The notes below the pieces were generated by a model. That model searched no databases and was not told where the DNA came from. It saw only the letters and a list, made by a program, of their open reading frames with translations. Made by a program: the position numbers and the translations under genes. From Stomorhina lunata (Eukaryota; Arthropoda; Insecta; Diptera; Rhiniidae): a stretch of 64,000 nt of DNA. The stretch covers positions 24,909,420 to 24,973,419 of the forward strand of contig OW121741.1 of NCBI GenBank assembly GCA_933228675.1, read 5' to 3'. This document shows, piece by piece, positions 12,691 to 25,516 of the stretch. Position 1 is the stretch's first letter, and every line of letters begins with the position of its first letter.

Positions 12691-13453
12691 CTTCTTATCC
12701 AAGATTTCTGTTGCTGTGCACTTTTTTTTGCCTCTTCCTTAATGTTTAAGAAAAATATCATGTTACTGACACAAATGGACATTGGACAGATGAAAACATT
12801 TTTGTTTGTTAAGATGAAAAATATAATGGAAAATGCGAAAAGCAAGAGAGAAAAAACAAAATCCTATATATTAATGACATCATAAGAATGACAAATTTAG
12901 ATTGTTCGTACATTTGGTAATATTCGTTTATATAATTTGATATATTGCACACTTACAATTTAAAAAGATAAATTGTGTGGAACTTTTCTTTTTATTATTT
13001 TGCTTAAGGAAAATGTGTCAGATTTTAAGTCATTAAAATGATTTTGTTTGTACAGGAAGTGTGTTATGGTGATGTTGGGAAATGTCAGCAAATATATTTT
13101 GAAATGAATATGATAAGTTGGAGAAATGCATTTATGATAAGTTGGAGAAATGCTTTTATTATTTTAGATTTAGAATTATAGGTTTGGTTCAAGACCCGAC
13201 TATAAACCTACCCCCTTGGTTTATTCTAAAAAAAAACTATCTGACAATTTTTCCCTAGACTATCGTTTCATCATTCTTGATCATCGTTTCATCATTCCTG
13301 ATATTAGGCTAGTTTAGGCTTATATAGCAGTTTTTTGATCGGAAACACGAAAGCTAGTTATAAAAGTCATGATTTAATCCCGGACTGCTAAAATAGGCTG
13401 CCTATGCTGCCAGGAGCCGAAGATTATTTGTAACATTCGTAAATATCCCGATC
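12691..13453. other. Non-coding stretch
   Basis: No gene or element recognised. There is one short local duplication (GATAAGTTGGAGAAATGC at about 13110-13156) and another (TCATCGTTTCATCATTC at about 13262-13295). Confidence 0.55.
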
Positions 13454-13817
13454 CACTGTAGGATGGTTTAAAAATAGAATTTAAATAAGTCCGTAACATC
13501 TAAACCGTTGGGCGGAATTTAAAACGTGGATATAACAGAAGTGTTGGGGAGCTTAAATTTTGAACCTGGAAAGCCTAGATTTTACTGGAAGGCATAATCG
13601 GCCTCCAAAGGGGGCACCTCAGACTCATAAATCACTTAAAACGATATATACTTAATTGCCATTTCCCAGCCGATTTTAAAAATCATACTATATTATACTT
13701 ATAAATATCAAATATATCAAGATATATAAAAAAATATATACACGCCTATGCTATCTCTTACGGTTTAAAAGATATTCGAATTCAAAAAGTACAATTTTAA
13801 ATTTTTGTCCCATACTG
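13454..13817. mobile_element. Short dispersed element with candidate TIRs, copy b
   Basis: This is the second copy of the 5720-6004 block, longer and diverged. It starts CACTGTAGGATGG and ends TTTTGTCCCATACTG. Shared internal stretches include GAAAGCCTAG-TTTTACTG, CACTTAAAACGATA and the AAAGATATTCGA region. No protein coding. No target duplication resolved. Confidence 0.6.
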
Positions 13818-13837
13818 TATCGATTTTTTGCTAATAT

Positions 13838-14152
13838 CTGGGGCCAAATTACGGCATTCGATATCGAACGAAATCTTAGATATTTTCAAAACATTTGTAT
13901 AACATACTTTAAGGATAATCAAAATCATTTTAAAGATGCACAGTTCACCATATTTTTTGAAGTTATTTGCCAAAAGATGAACAATAGTAAAAGTGTTTTA
14001 ATTGAATTATATGTTTTTAAAAACGATTCAAAATGAATACCAAATTTCAATTAACTTTTAGCATCGAAGTAACTTTCAACATCCCTAAAGTATACTTCAC
14101 AATATTAAGTCTGAGTTTTCGATCGATATCGAATGCGGTAATTTGGCTCCTG
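13838..14152. mobile_element. Foldback MITE-like element
   Basis: The left end GGGGCCAAATTACGGCATTC at about 13839 pairs with the right end GAATGCGGTAATTTGGCTCC at 14131-14150. Both continue inward with ATTCGATATCGA, and weaker pairing extends towards the centre, so the 315-bp unit could fold almost entirely on itself. No coding frame. I could not define a target duplication. Confidence 0.7.
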
Positions 14153-14269
14153 TTCTATATATAAACCGATTATATTGATTTAAAGAACAAAATTTTATAT
14201 ATCGTACTTGTAAGAAGTGTATTAATTGCTTTACTATGTTAAAAGTTATGATTGCTTAAAATTAATATT

Positions 14270-17254
14270 AACAAGAAAGAGTGTTATATTCGGCTGTGCC
14301 GAATCTTGTACACCCACCATCAAGTTGTACAAGAGTGCAGCTAATTCAAAATGTTGACCAAATGTGGTATTGTTGGTAATATATTTTGAGTAAATTCGGT
14401 TGCAGTGGCATAGTTACTATAGTTCAACATTTAAAAGTATCTAAGCGGTTTCCCAAGTATTTACCTTGGACAAAATGCCGTTCCATAACCGAATATAGCT
14501 TTACATTAATAAGCTGTTTCGTTGTGCCATAAACATGTTGATAGCAACACGGCAGGTTCATATATTTTGTTAGGAGTTCCTAATGCATCTACCGTGTATA
14601 AAGTCTGGACCTAACATTGATTGATAGCTATCTAATTTCGTAGATGCAATCTTAATATACTGAATGTACCTCCAAATCTTTTTGATTGTAGATATAAAAA
14701 GGGGATGTTATATATTTAAGAACTATAGCCAAATGTTGACCGATTGTTACAAAATTTTACATACTGGCTGGTATTAATATAAAGTTTATTTGTGTAATTT
14801 AGTGACCATAGCTGACATAGTTTATTGCGTTTGTGGCATTTAAGTGGTTACCGGGAGCGGTTTTTATATGAAATCTATGGTCAAAAATGGACCGATTCCT
14901 ATAAAATTTGACATACTGACTGTTCTAAATTTAGTAGCCATAGATTTTACAATTTTATTCAATTTATCAGCATAAATGTGATTCCCGGGGCAGGGTTATA
15001 TCCCTTATTTGTATACCAAGGTACCCCGGTACCTTTAGCACTTCCATCTTAACTTTTTTAATGGAAACAGATGGTTCACAAACCTCAAACTTCTTGAGAA
15101 CTCCTAACTATTGAAATAGTTTTAATTATTATTATTTTTAAGCTAAAAAATTATATTGTATAGGCGCTGTGGTCCAATTTATATCTTATATACGTAACTG
15201 TACGGCAAGGTACCCGGGTGCCTTCATACATTATATATGAAAAAACTGTAATAAAAAGTAAAATTTTATTGAAAGATAACTAAAGCAAAATAAGACAGAT
15301 TAGTTATAAATATTTTATATATGAATATTTATGTAGAAACAAGGTTCACACTATTTTCTTTGCTTTATACTTAGTTTCGAATTTTTTTCAAATTTAATTC
15401 TTGACCCTGGTTATAAAAGGGCTATTGACATCCAATTTCAACCAATATTCTAAAATATATATTTTTATCAGTTGTAACAATCATAATTTCAGTTCTGCTT
15501 ATAAAAACTGCTAATATATAACAATTTACGTGCTTTTTTATAACTTTGGTGAAAAATTATGTTTTTGTTGAAATCCTTTGATTTTAAGTCGCAGGTACGA
15601 CTAAGCCGTTAAAGATATTGCTCTAGTTCTTTCTTTGTGGTAATCTGTAGGGGGTTCTAACTATAACGGGAACTTTTTTTTACTTTTTTCGAGTTCGCTT
15701 AACAATCTATTTTAAAAAACCAAAAAAGGGGTTTTTAAAACAACAAAAAACAAAATACTTTTTTTCGTCCTGTGCAAAAGTGACATATCGTTAGCCCATT
15801 GCATCAAAAATGGGTATATAAATATCCTAAAGCCTTAAAAAAGTAAAACTAGTCAAACTTTTTAAAGTTTTTTAAAAATAATAATTTTTTTATAGCATAT
15901 TCTCAGGAGAGTCTTCAAGGACATAGGGTATTTTATAAAACCTTTGATAATTAGAAAAGTCTTCAACCGATTTTAAGGTTATATATCATGTATTTGGATT
16001 TTTTGAGTCAAATGTAGAAAAATTGGAGGCTACATCTTCCTGTAGTACGAAACTTAATTTACTAAATACAAATTTATGGTATATATATATATTCGCCATG
16101 ACTTGTATCCTTACAACCGCCACGTTGAATTCACCTTGAGATTTACTATTTACTATAAATGAACGTGCATTGTAACTCTCAGAGTTATTTTCCGAGATCA
16201 CTCATTTATTTTCTCCAAAAATGTTTGTTTACAATAATTTTTCCATATAGGTACCCGGGTACCTTGCCATTCTCTTAAAGGTGTTTTTTGCCATACACAT
16301 AAGGGATATGGGAGCTCCTACAAAATGTAAACCAATTTTACCCATTTTCAGCACACAATTTCTATAGCATATCTAAAATACTTTTGCTTTATTTTGTTTC
16401 TCTACCTCTTGTAGTTAAGGAGCTATCGCGCTTTTCTCTGACGGAAATACGGACATAAACCGTATTTTCTTTTTGTATTTTTGTGTTTCCGTAAGTTTTT
16501 TATATGGGAGCTATGGTCAAATAGTAACCGATTATAACAAAATTTTGCCCACTGGCTGGTATTCACATAAAACTACATTTTGTAAAATTTTGTTGCTGTA
16601 GCCCTTTTCGTTAAGGAGCTATCACGCTTTTCTCTGACGGAAAGACGGACATAAACCCCTTTTCTTTTTGTATTTTTGTATTTCTGTAAGTTTTTTATAT
16701 GGGAGCTATGGTCAAATAGTAACCGATTGTAAAAAAATTTTGCACACTGGCTGGTATTCACATAAAACTTTCTTTTGTAGAGTTTTGTTGCTGTAGCCCT
16801 TTTCGTTAAGGCGCTAACGGGCTTTTATATGACAGACAGACGGACATAAACCCCTTTTCTTTTTGTATTTTTGTATTTCTCTATGTTTTTTATATGGGAG
16901 CTATGGTCAAAAGCTGACCGATTGTGACAAAATTTTGCACACTCGTTGGCATTAATAAGACCTCTTCGTGCCTAATTTAGTGGTTATATCTATTATAGTT
17001 TTAGATTTATTGGCATTTAAGTGTATTTTAGGTGAAATTTTGGTTGTTTTCGAAAGTTTTTTGTATGGGAACTATGACTAAATGTGAACTGATTTTGATG
17101 AAATTTTATATGATGCCTAGGGCTAATGTAAAACTTTTATATACCAAATTTTATCATCATTGCTGCTATAATTTGTAATTTATTAACAAATAAGCGATTA
17201 GCCTAGAGGAGATTATACGCGAGCTATGGTCAAATGCGAACCGATTTTGCCCAA
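14270..17254 (-). mobile_element. Helentron/DINE-1-like element E, 3' end intact, 5' end lost
   Basis: On the minus strand the 3' end lies at 14270: AACAAGAAAGAGTG on the plus strand, then the hairpin TTCGGC-TGT-GCCGAA and CACCCACCATCAAGTTGT. The body matches copy D in reverse, including the 170-195-bp units with CGGACATAAACC blocks at 16440-16900. It carries a separate TA-flanked MITE (15001-16306). At about 17254 the sequence switches without a 5' terminus into another Helentron piece of opposite orientation. Confidence 0.8.
15001..16306. mobile_element. TA-flanked MITE inserted in Helentron E
   Basis: The left end TCCCTTATTTGTAT and the right end ATACACATAAGGGA form a 14-bp TIR with one mismatch, flanked by TA at 14999-15000 and 16307-16308. 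The sister Helentron copies hold the empty site: GGGTTATATGGGAG at about 29375, and the matching sequence in copy D near 11945. This shows a TA duplication on insertion, typical of Tc1/mariner-type elements. Subterminal palindromes of the GGTACCCGGGTACC type occur at about 15022, 15205 and 16252. The interior has no transposase; the 71-codon frame on the minus strand is unsupported. Confidence 0.85.
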
Positions 17255-17715
17255 AAAAGATTTAAGATTGCACCTATAAAATTAGATAGGCATCAATCAA
17301 TATTCAGCCCAGACTTTATATATGATGAATGCATTAGGAACTCATAACTAAATATATGGACCTGCCGTATTACTATTAACGTGTTTAGCCTAACTACATA
17401 TTAATCACAACGAAAAGTATTTAACAACTTATTAATGTAAAACTATACCCGGTTATGTGACCGAATTTTGATCAAAGTAAATACTGGGGAAACAACTAAA
17501 ATATTTTTAAATGTTAAACTATAAAGCTACGGCAACCGAATATAGTCCAAAGGTTTTACCAACAATACCAATTAGCTTAGCGATTTTTTCAGTTTTGGTC
17601 CAGATTTTGAATTAGCTGCACCCTTGTAGATATATGAGATATGTTTCTAAATTTAACACAACTTGATGGTAGGTATATAAGATTCGGCACAGCCGAATAT
17701 AAAACTCTTACTTGT
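17255..17715 (+). mobile_element. Helentron/DINE-1-like 3' end fragment F
   Basis: It matches the last 400 bp or so of copy D on the same strand: ATTAGATAGGCATCAATCAA, the ACAACTTGATGGTAGGTATA box, the hairpin TTCGGC-ACA-GCCGAA, and the CTCTTACTTGT end at 17715. It abuts element E in inverted orientation, so 14270-17715 has Helentron 3' termini at both outer ends. Confidence 0.8.
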
Positions 17716-19140
17716 AGTATTGTTAAATTGTTCGTTATATATCAAACATGTTTCTAATATGTATATCATTAGGCTCTCAGATATTTCAATAAAAATTTGT
17801 GGTCTTTTTTATTTATTTATATATTATTTTCGTCAGCACTTTCTTTTTGTGGCGCCCTCTGCTTACATTGTTATTGCTGCCTATTTCATTTCGTTTAAAT
17901 TTTGCAAATATGTTTGTAACGGTTATTTTTCGTTGCGCTGAGTCCAAATAATTGTTATCAATCGATTTCTTCTCTCAACAGCTTTACTTGTTTTGAACTT
18001 CCTAAGCTTATCATAAAGCTCACCAGGGTTAAGACATACACATTGACGTTTGTGACCTTTACAAAGCGGAACCTTTAATGTTTAAGTATTTACATATTTA
18101 TAGATCATAACAGATGAGCAACTTGGGTTTATAGATTTCCTAATATTTCTATCTATAGAATTAGCATAAGTCTAGCAATGCTTCCAAATTTTTACACTTG
18201 GCTACACAAATTTCATTACGGAATTTCATTACTTTTTCTCAACAGATGCGAACTTTAAAAGCAAATTGACAAATCTTTCAGCATTTATAACTTAACAACT
18301 TACCCCCTCCCCTTTCCAATGCAATTCAGACCCAATTTTAGGTCTTAATAATCAGTATACACTTTTGAAAAAAAATTATACCCTAAGGATTAGACAAATT
18401 TTTCATTTTTGTGTTCTTTGTTTGTTACTTTGATGATTTCTTTTTATCAAATTATTAATAAAATATGACAATTTTCGTAAGTCTAAACAACCCTCTTAAA
18501 AAGCATAAACACATACTTATTTACATAAACGCATAAAGACACACACATACACACATCAGCAGAAAACCTAAGAAGAGTAGGTAATAAGGATATATAAAAA
18601 GTACTTATCCTTTGTTGGCAAAATAAGAAAACAAATAACAAAAAATGTGCAAAAATATAAAATCTTTAGATGAAATGAAAATGTTGATATAAATGCAAAA
18701 TATGTAATATAAAAATTTTAGTATCACTTGAAAGTTTATAAAAGAACTTAAGTAATTTCATACACTTTACATAATAACATACACATATGTAAACTTATCA
18801 AAATATACACATACATATAAATACTTACATATGAAAACAAGTATATTTTTCTTTATCTAAACGTTACATGTTTGGTTGTTATGGCGCTAAAAGGAAGTTA
18901 TAAGAATCTTTTTATATCTTCCTTTTGAAAAGTATGAAAGTAATACTTGATATTTACATATGTGTGTGTTTTTTAAGTGTTTGTATGTGTGTGCATAATT
19001 TACATACAAACTTTTTCTTAGAATTGATAAAAATCATATTATCTGCATTAATGTTTTTTTTACATCCTCTTTTTATACCTACGAATAATTTTACTTACTA
19101 AGTACAAAATCCAATTTTCTTTTTGGAAAATTCATATGAA
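17716..19140. other. Non-coding stretch
   Basis: No gene supported. Open frames are short and lack recognisable motifs. Several short CA/TG-rich runs occur (about 18535-18560 and 18958-18992). Confidence 0.55.
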
Positions 19141-20190
19141 AACAAGTAAGAAAGCGCTATAGTCGGTCGAGCCGACCATACGATACCCTTCACCACTAAG
19201 GTCAAAGGTGTTATTTTTTCTGTATAAAGACAAATATTTGCTAAATTTTGCCATCATACAAACATTTTCTCAAAACGTATATATTCAACCTGTTTCCGTC
19301 ATTTGGACTTATATGAGAGCTAGGGTCAAATGTGGACCGATTATCTCGAAATTTGGCAAATTGATTACAGTTGTTACAAAAATTATGTATGCAAAAAATA
19401 ACCTCAAAATTTTCATTATCTTTAGATTTACGAGCGTTTTAGTGATTTTTTGTCTCATTTAGTGCGTTTTTGAAGAAGATTTTGTATGGGAGCTATGGTC
19501 AAATGTAGACCGATTTCAGGTTCATATATTTTTGTCTCATTTAGTGCGTTTTTGAAGAAGATTTTGTATGGGAGCTATGGTCAAATGTAGACCGATTTCA
19601 GGTTCATATATTTTTGTCTCATTTAGTGCGTTTTTGAAGAAGATTTTGTATGGGAGCTATGGTCAAATGTAGACCGATTTCAGGTTCATATATTTTTGTC
19701 TCATTTAGTGCGTTTTTGAAGAAGATTTTGTATGGTCAATGTAGACCGATTTTGTATGGTCAAATGTAGACCGATTTCAACGAAATTTGGTACAGTGATT
19801 AAGGTTTACATAAGCAGTATCTGTTTTAAATTTCATGAAAAAATATTGATATTTGTGGCCAATATAGCAATTCCGGGAAGTGGGACCTATGGGAGGTACC
19901 ATAAATAATGGGCATGGTCCCATTATCAAAAAAATTATCTGTGCCAAATGTCATCAAATTATCTTTAGAATTGCAACCTGTAGTTTGATTACAAGGTTTA
20001 CATGGGGGTCCAGCCAGCTAGACGGACGGACGGATGGACGGACGGACGGACATCGCTAAATCGACTCAGAAAGTGATTCTAAGTCTATTGGTGTACTAAA
20101 AGGTGGGTCTAAGACAAATATTTCTATGCGTTACAAACATCAGCACAAACTTATAACACCCTTTCCACCTATGGTGGTAAAGGGTATAAT
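19141..20190 (-). mobile_element. Helentron/DINE-1-like element A (second subfamily)
   Basis: On the plus strand it starts AACAAGTAAGAAAGCGCTAT, which is the 3' end in minus orientation. A subterminal stem GGTCG-AGC-CGACC follows and then a CGATACCCTTCACCACTAAG box. It ends with GGTGGTAAAGGGTATAA, the 5' end. A GGAC microsatellite and ACATCGCTAAATCGACTCAG lie near the 5' end at about 20018-20070. The ends are close to Drosophila INE-1 (compare its CGCTATAGTCG terminus). It carries an expanded 82-bp internal repeat absent from the shorter sister copy B. Confidence 0.85.
19446..19760. repeat. 82-bp tandem repeat inside Helentron A
   Basis: TTTTTGTCTCATTTAGTGCG recurs with the TGTCTC at about 19451, 19533, 19615 and 19697, an exact 82-bp period. 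The units are nearly identical and the fourth is truncated. Copy B has only one unit. Confidence 0.95.
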
Positions 20191-20589
20191 TATGTAAGTA
20201 TTTTAATAAGTACATGAAATTTAACATTATGTGTTAAAGTAAGTAAAATCTACTTAAGAAACTTTTTTTAATTGTTTGGAAATATTTTTTTTTTTTCATT
20301 TTGGTAATGTTATTATTATAAGAGTTTACAAAAAAAAAAACCGATAGATTATTATTTTAGCGACATATCTTTTAAAAGACGTCTCTTCCTCACTAGAACA
20401 CTTTCAAGTTATATATTTAGCTGAACTGAATTTTATATTTCCTCCAAGGATAAAATTACTGGTATCAAACGAAAACGACTAAGATAATACGCCTGAAAAA
20501 AGCACAAAACCCATCAAAATAAATTCTGAATAGGAATAAAACGACTCAAAATATAAAATCTGAAAATATAAAAGGCCGGAGGTGAAAAA

Positions 20590-21714
20590 AAATTGTTGAA
20601 AATCATATCTTATCTTATTATATTATATTCTTGATTTTGATAAAATTTAGACAGTGAGTATCTTTTTTGATGTATAGGTCGAATAAGAAGGGACTTTTGG
20701 AACCTTTGCCTCTAAGAGGGTAAAAACGGGTAAAATGGGGAAAAATCGAAAACGCCATATCTCCTAAAGTAATAGGTATAGACACAAAACTAAAATTTCG
20801 TCTTAAACAGCTATGAAAATAAGCGGACAGGTGTTTGGTACTTTTGTTAAACTTTGTCCGACAGGGGGTAAAAAAGGGTGAAAATAGTTTTTTTTGGTAC
20901 TTTTTTTAACCCACTCTTATATTTTAAACCAAAGAATATAGAAAGGAACTTTATACTGCAGTCAATATATGTGAAAGAAGTATTGAACACGTATTTGGTA
21001 CTTTTTGATTTTGGGGCCAAAATGGGTAAAAAAGGGACAAAATGATGATTTGACTTCTCAAAAAGTAATATGAATAGGAACAATATGTTAACTACGTTTT
21101 AATGAAATCTACGGAATTCAATTGGTACCAAAGAAGTACCAAATATGCATATGGAACTTTTTGAAATTAGGCGATAAAAAGGCGTAAAAAATAGTAATGT
21201 TATACCATTTAAACAAATGAATGTTTGTCTGTATGTATGTTCTTTATAGAATAGTAAACTGTGAATTTGATCATGTTATGCTCTTTGGCGAAGATGTTGC
21301 GGATAAGCCGGCGAAGCTTTTTAAGTTGATAAGACTAATTTCCGACAGATGGTGCCACTAAAAATTACAAAAATTAATTAAATCGTATACAGTACATTTG
21401 ATCATGCTATGATCTTTGGCAAAGTTGTAACGCATGAGCCAGCGAAGGCTTTTTAGATGGTATTAATAATTTCCAACAGGTGGCGCTACTGAAATTTATT
21501 CGAAGTCAATTTAATCGTAAGCTGTACATTTAATCATGCTATCAATCTTCAGCAAAGTTGTTCCGGATAATCCGACGAAGACGGACGGACATCGCTCAAT
21601 CGTCTTATAATTTTATAAGGATTCAGAATATATATTCTTTTTTGAGCCAATTTCAACGAAATTACAAACGGAATGACAATCTCAATATACGATGGTGGGT
21701 ATAAAAATGTTTGA
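20590..21714. mobile_element. Chimeric Helentron-like element H with 132-bp units
   Basis: The left two thirds match the elements at 31903-33385 (reversed) and 42515-43953: GGAACCTTTGCCTCTAAGAG, then the TTTGGTACTTTTT-rich part, then about three units of the 132-bp tandem repeat (anchors near 21247, 21385 and 21517). The right end at about 21580-21714 is instead the 5' end of the copy-C/D Helentron in minus orientation: GACATCGCTCAATCGTCTTA, CAATCTCAATATACGATGGT and GGGTATAAAAA. So one copy links the 132-bp-unit family to the Helentron family. Confidence 0.65.
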
Positions 21715-21728
21715 AAATGATCCCGAGG

Positions 21729-21880
21729 GAGCTCTTAGAAGAGGACGTCCGAATCTTCGATGGAAAGACCAAGTAGAAGAAAATCTTACAAAGCTTGGCT
21801 AATGAAGTTAGAAAATAAGCGCACAAGATTGAAAATATGCTCGGCGTTTAACCTAAACAGGTTGTAACTATAGGCCATTT
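21729..21880 (+). pseudogene. Non-LTR polymerase tail relic (RGRP...RW motif), copy 2
   Basis: The plus strand reads RRGRPNLRWKDQVEENLTKL, followed by a stop and NRLXI-type remains. It matches 6125-6300 over about 150 bp, for example AGAAGAGGACGTCCGAA and GATGGAAAGACCAAGTAGA. It is another isolated C-terminal fragment of the same unidentified non-LTR family, immediately beside the Helentron 5' end. Confidence 0.55.
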
Positions 21881-23497
21881 AAATAAGTAATACTTTTAAT
21901 AAGTTCGCTTGTAAAAAGTTATATGAAATCGCTTTCAATAAGTTTATTATACAACTAATTTAAATTTTACTTCTGAAAGAGTTTTTTGGGATTTCGAGAA
22001 CTGTAAAGAGGTTTAGGATAAGACTAGAATTTGGATTTGTGCTTTTACTAGACTATAGTCATCTATGATTAGACTGAGGTTATTAATATGACTATGATGT
22101 GATTACAAGAGCCAAAGATAATGGCTTGAGATTTGAAAAGAGGTATAATAAGATTTTGTGCCAAAACTGGACTACTGTTAGATTTGATTAGACAAGAGCT
22201 TTATCTAGAAAAAAACTTCTAAATTAACTCAGCGTTTTTTTTTTGTTTTTTGAGGAAAAATGGTTTTCCTTATTAAAGATTGATATCTCTTAGCTTTAAC
22301 AAGATCTATGATATTACTAGGACTGTTATGATAGATAGAAGTCTATAGCTACGAAAGGTTAATAGATTATTACACTTAATTATTTAATGTCAAAATATCA
22401 AAAGCAAACATTTTCATGACATCTTCATTATCACCCTGAGAAAGATGAAACAGTTTGACACTTCCTGTAGGTTTTTCTTTTCATTTTAGAAAATTATAAT
22501 TTTGTTATTGTTTCTCTTAAATAATACCACAAAAAAAAGTAAATAAATGTGTTTTAGAAAAAATAAAACAATCATAAATTTAGCCTAATTAATAAATACA
22601 CGACAATGAATGTCTGTATTATCTCTTTGGTTGAGTGTTCATTAATGTATAATACAATACATATAAATGTGGTCAGCGGGTGACTAATTGTCAGATAAAC
22701 ATTTTCATATTTTCACTAAAACAACAACAACAATACACAAGATAGACAGACAATGACGACGACAATAATAATAATAATGATAGCAAACAACCATAATGAT
22801 CATCCACTAAATGACACACATGTCAAAATGACATGTGTTTACATGTAGACATCTTAAGGGTATATTGTCACACCACTTGGCATATGTTACATTTGTTGGA
22901 CGGACAGTGAAATAGACAGACATACCCAGCCATTGTAGACAACAATTATTACAAATTCTCTACATATTTACATACACAGTATATGTTTGTATGTATGTCT
23001 GCCCATAGGATGTGTTACAAAGTTACACCCGCATAGATTTTACAATTTTTTTTTTTAATGTTTATATATCACACTTTTAGTAAATGTTTGTGTAATAACA
23101 AATGATATAAAGTAAGTGCTAGAGTTTGTCATTTTGTCGACATTTTACTTGTTCAAATATTCATACATACCTAAGTCTGTATATTTAACACATAATGTAT
23201 GTATGTGCGTAAATTGTAGGAAAGTGCATTTGACAAATAACATATCAAAATCTCTGACAAGCTAAATAAAAACTGTCAAATGTAGGAACAAAGAAATGAA
23301 AAAATAAATAACAATTTATAAACCAAAAGAACCAACAACAACCATCATCATGAGAATATGTACTCGTATGTATTTTACTTGTATGTTTTTTGCTGTTATG
23401 TGTAATGTTTCTGTCAGACGAATTATAAAAAAAAACAATTTTAGAATTAAAACTTAAAAATAAATAAATTTGTTTTTACAATATATATTTTTTTTTT
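21881..23497. other. Non-coding stretch with trinucleotide runs
   Basis: No gene supported. It holds a GACGACGACAATAATAATAATAA-type run at about 22752-22780 and a perfect 10-bp-arm hairpin (ACACATGTCA with its complement, 3-base loop) at 22816-22838. Confidence 0.6.
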
Positions 23498-25516
23498 GTT
23501 ATAAAAAGCTGTTGCACACAATTATTTCTATAGAAAAAACTGTTATACACAATTTTTTCTATAGAAAAAACTGTTATACACAATTTTTTCTATAGAAAAA
23601 ACTGTTATACACAATTTTTTCTATAGAAAAAACTGTTATACCCAATTTTTTGTATAGAAAAAACTGTTACACACAATTTTTTCTACAGAAAAAACTGTTT
23701 TTTCTATAGGAAAAACTTTTATACAAAAAAGCTGTTATACATTTGTTTGTTATACATTTTTTTCTATAGAAAAATTGTTGTACAGAATTTTTTGTATAGA
23801 AAAAACTCTTATACACAATTTTTTCAATAGAAAAAACTGTTATACACAATTTTTTTGTATAGAAAAAACTGGTATACAGAATTTTTTGTATAGAAAAAAC
23901 TGGTATACACAATTTTTTGTATAGAAAAAACAGTTATACACAATTTTTGTCTAAAGAAAAAAAATTATTATATACAATTTTTTATACAGTAAAAAAACTA
24001 TTATACGCAAAAAGCTGTTATACACAATGTTTTGGATAGAAGATACTGTTATACATATTTTTTATAAAAATAAATTTTATACACAATTTATTCTATAGAA
24101 AAAACTGTTATACACAATTTATTCAACAGAAAAGCTGTTGCACACAATTATTTCTATAGAAAAAACTGTTATACACAATATTTTCAATAGAAAAAATTGT
24201 TATACACAATTTTTTTGTATATAAAAAACTGGTATACAGAATTTTTTTGTATAGAAAAAACTGGTATACACAATTTTTTGTATAGAAAAAACAGTTATAC
24301 ACAATTTTTGTCTAAAGAAAAAAATTATTATATACAATTTTTTATACAGAAAAAAACTATTATACACAAAAAGCTGTTATACACATTTTTTTGGATAGAA
24401 AATACAGTTATACATATTTTTTATAAAAATAAATGTTATACACAATTTATTCTATAGAAAAAACTGTTATACACAATTTATACGCAATTTTTTCTATAGA
24501 AAAAACTGTTATACACAATTTTTCTATAGAAAAAAATATTATACAAAATTTTTTCTAGAGAAAATAAAATGTTATACTTAATTTTTTCTTTAGAAAAATT
24601 GTTATACACAATCTTTTCTATAGAAAAAACTGTTATACACAATTTTTCTATAAAAAAAAACTGTTATACACAATTTTTTCTATACAAAAAACTTTTATAC
24701 ACAATTTTTTCTATAAAAAAAACTGTTATACACAATTTTTTCTACAGAAAAAACTGTTATACACAATTTTTTCTATAGAAAAAACTGTTATACACAATTT
24801 TTTCTATAGAAAAAACTGTTATACACAATTTGTTCTACAGAAAAACTGTTATACACAATTTTTTCTATAGAAAAACTGTTATACATAATTTTTTCTATAG
24901 AAAAACTGTTATACACAATGTTTTCTATAGAAAAAACTTTTATATACAATTTTTTCTATAAAAAAACTGTTATACACAAATTTTTCTATAAAAAAGACTG
25001 TTTTACACAATGTTTTCTGTAGAAAAAACTTTTATACACAATATTTTCAATAGAAAAAAACTGTTATACACAATTTTTTCTATAGAAAAAACTGTTATAC
25101 TTATTTTTTTTCTATAAAAATACATTTTTCTATAGAAAAGGCTGTTATACATAACTTATTCTATGGAAACAAATGTTTTACACAATTTTTTTCTATAGAA
25201 AAAACTATTATACACAACTTTTCCTTTAGATAAAACTATTATACACAATTTTTTAAATAAAAAAACTGTGTTAAACACAGTTTTTTCTATAGAAAAATTT
25301 GTTAAATTTTTCTATAGAAAAAACTGTTATACACAATGTTTTCTATATAAAAAAAAAACAGTAATACATAATTTCTTCTATAGAAAAGAGCATTATACAC
25401 AATTTGTATTTTAACAGAAAAAGCTGTTATACACAATTTTTTCTATCGAAAAAACTGTTGTCTAAATTTTTTTATATAAAAATAAGTGTTATACACAATT
25501 TTTATATTGAAAAAGC
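23498..25516. repeat. 31-bp A+T-rich minisatellite with CTATAG palindromic core
   Basis: About 65 copies of a 31-bp unit made of CTGTTATACACAATTTTTT followed by CTATAGAAAAAA. Each consensus unit contains the palindrome TTTTTCTATAGAAAAA. A 360-bp higher-order block is repeated: the variant units at 23821-24000 recur almost base for base at 24181-24360. Several short Tyr/Phe/Asn-rich open frames are only translations of the repeat. Confidence 0.97.

Noticed and set aside
22040..22110. CTAGACTATAGTC-type words resembling the 11-bp satellite (complement TAGACTATGAC)
   Set aside because: Only two or three imperfect matches without periodicity; too weak to call a seed of the satellite.
23667..24778. 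Tyr/Phe/Asn-rich repeat proteins in several frames
   Set aside because: They are translations of the 31-bp minisatellite and share its period, with no start context or conservation.
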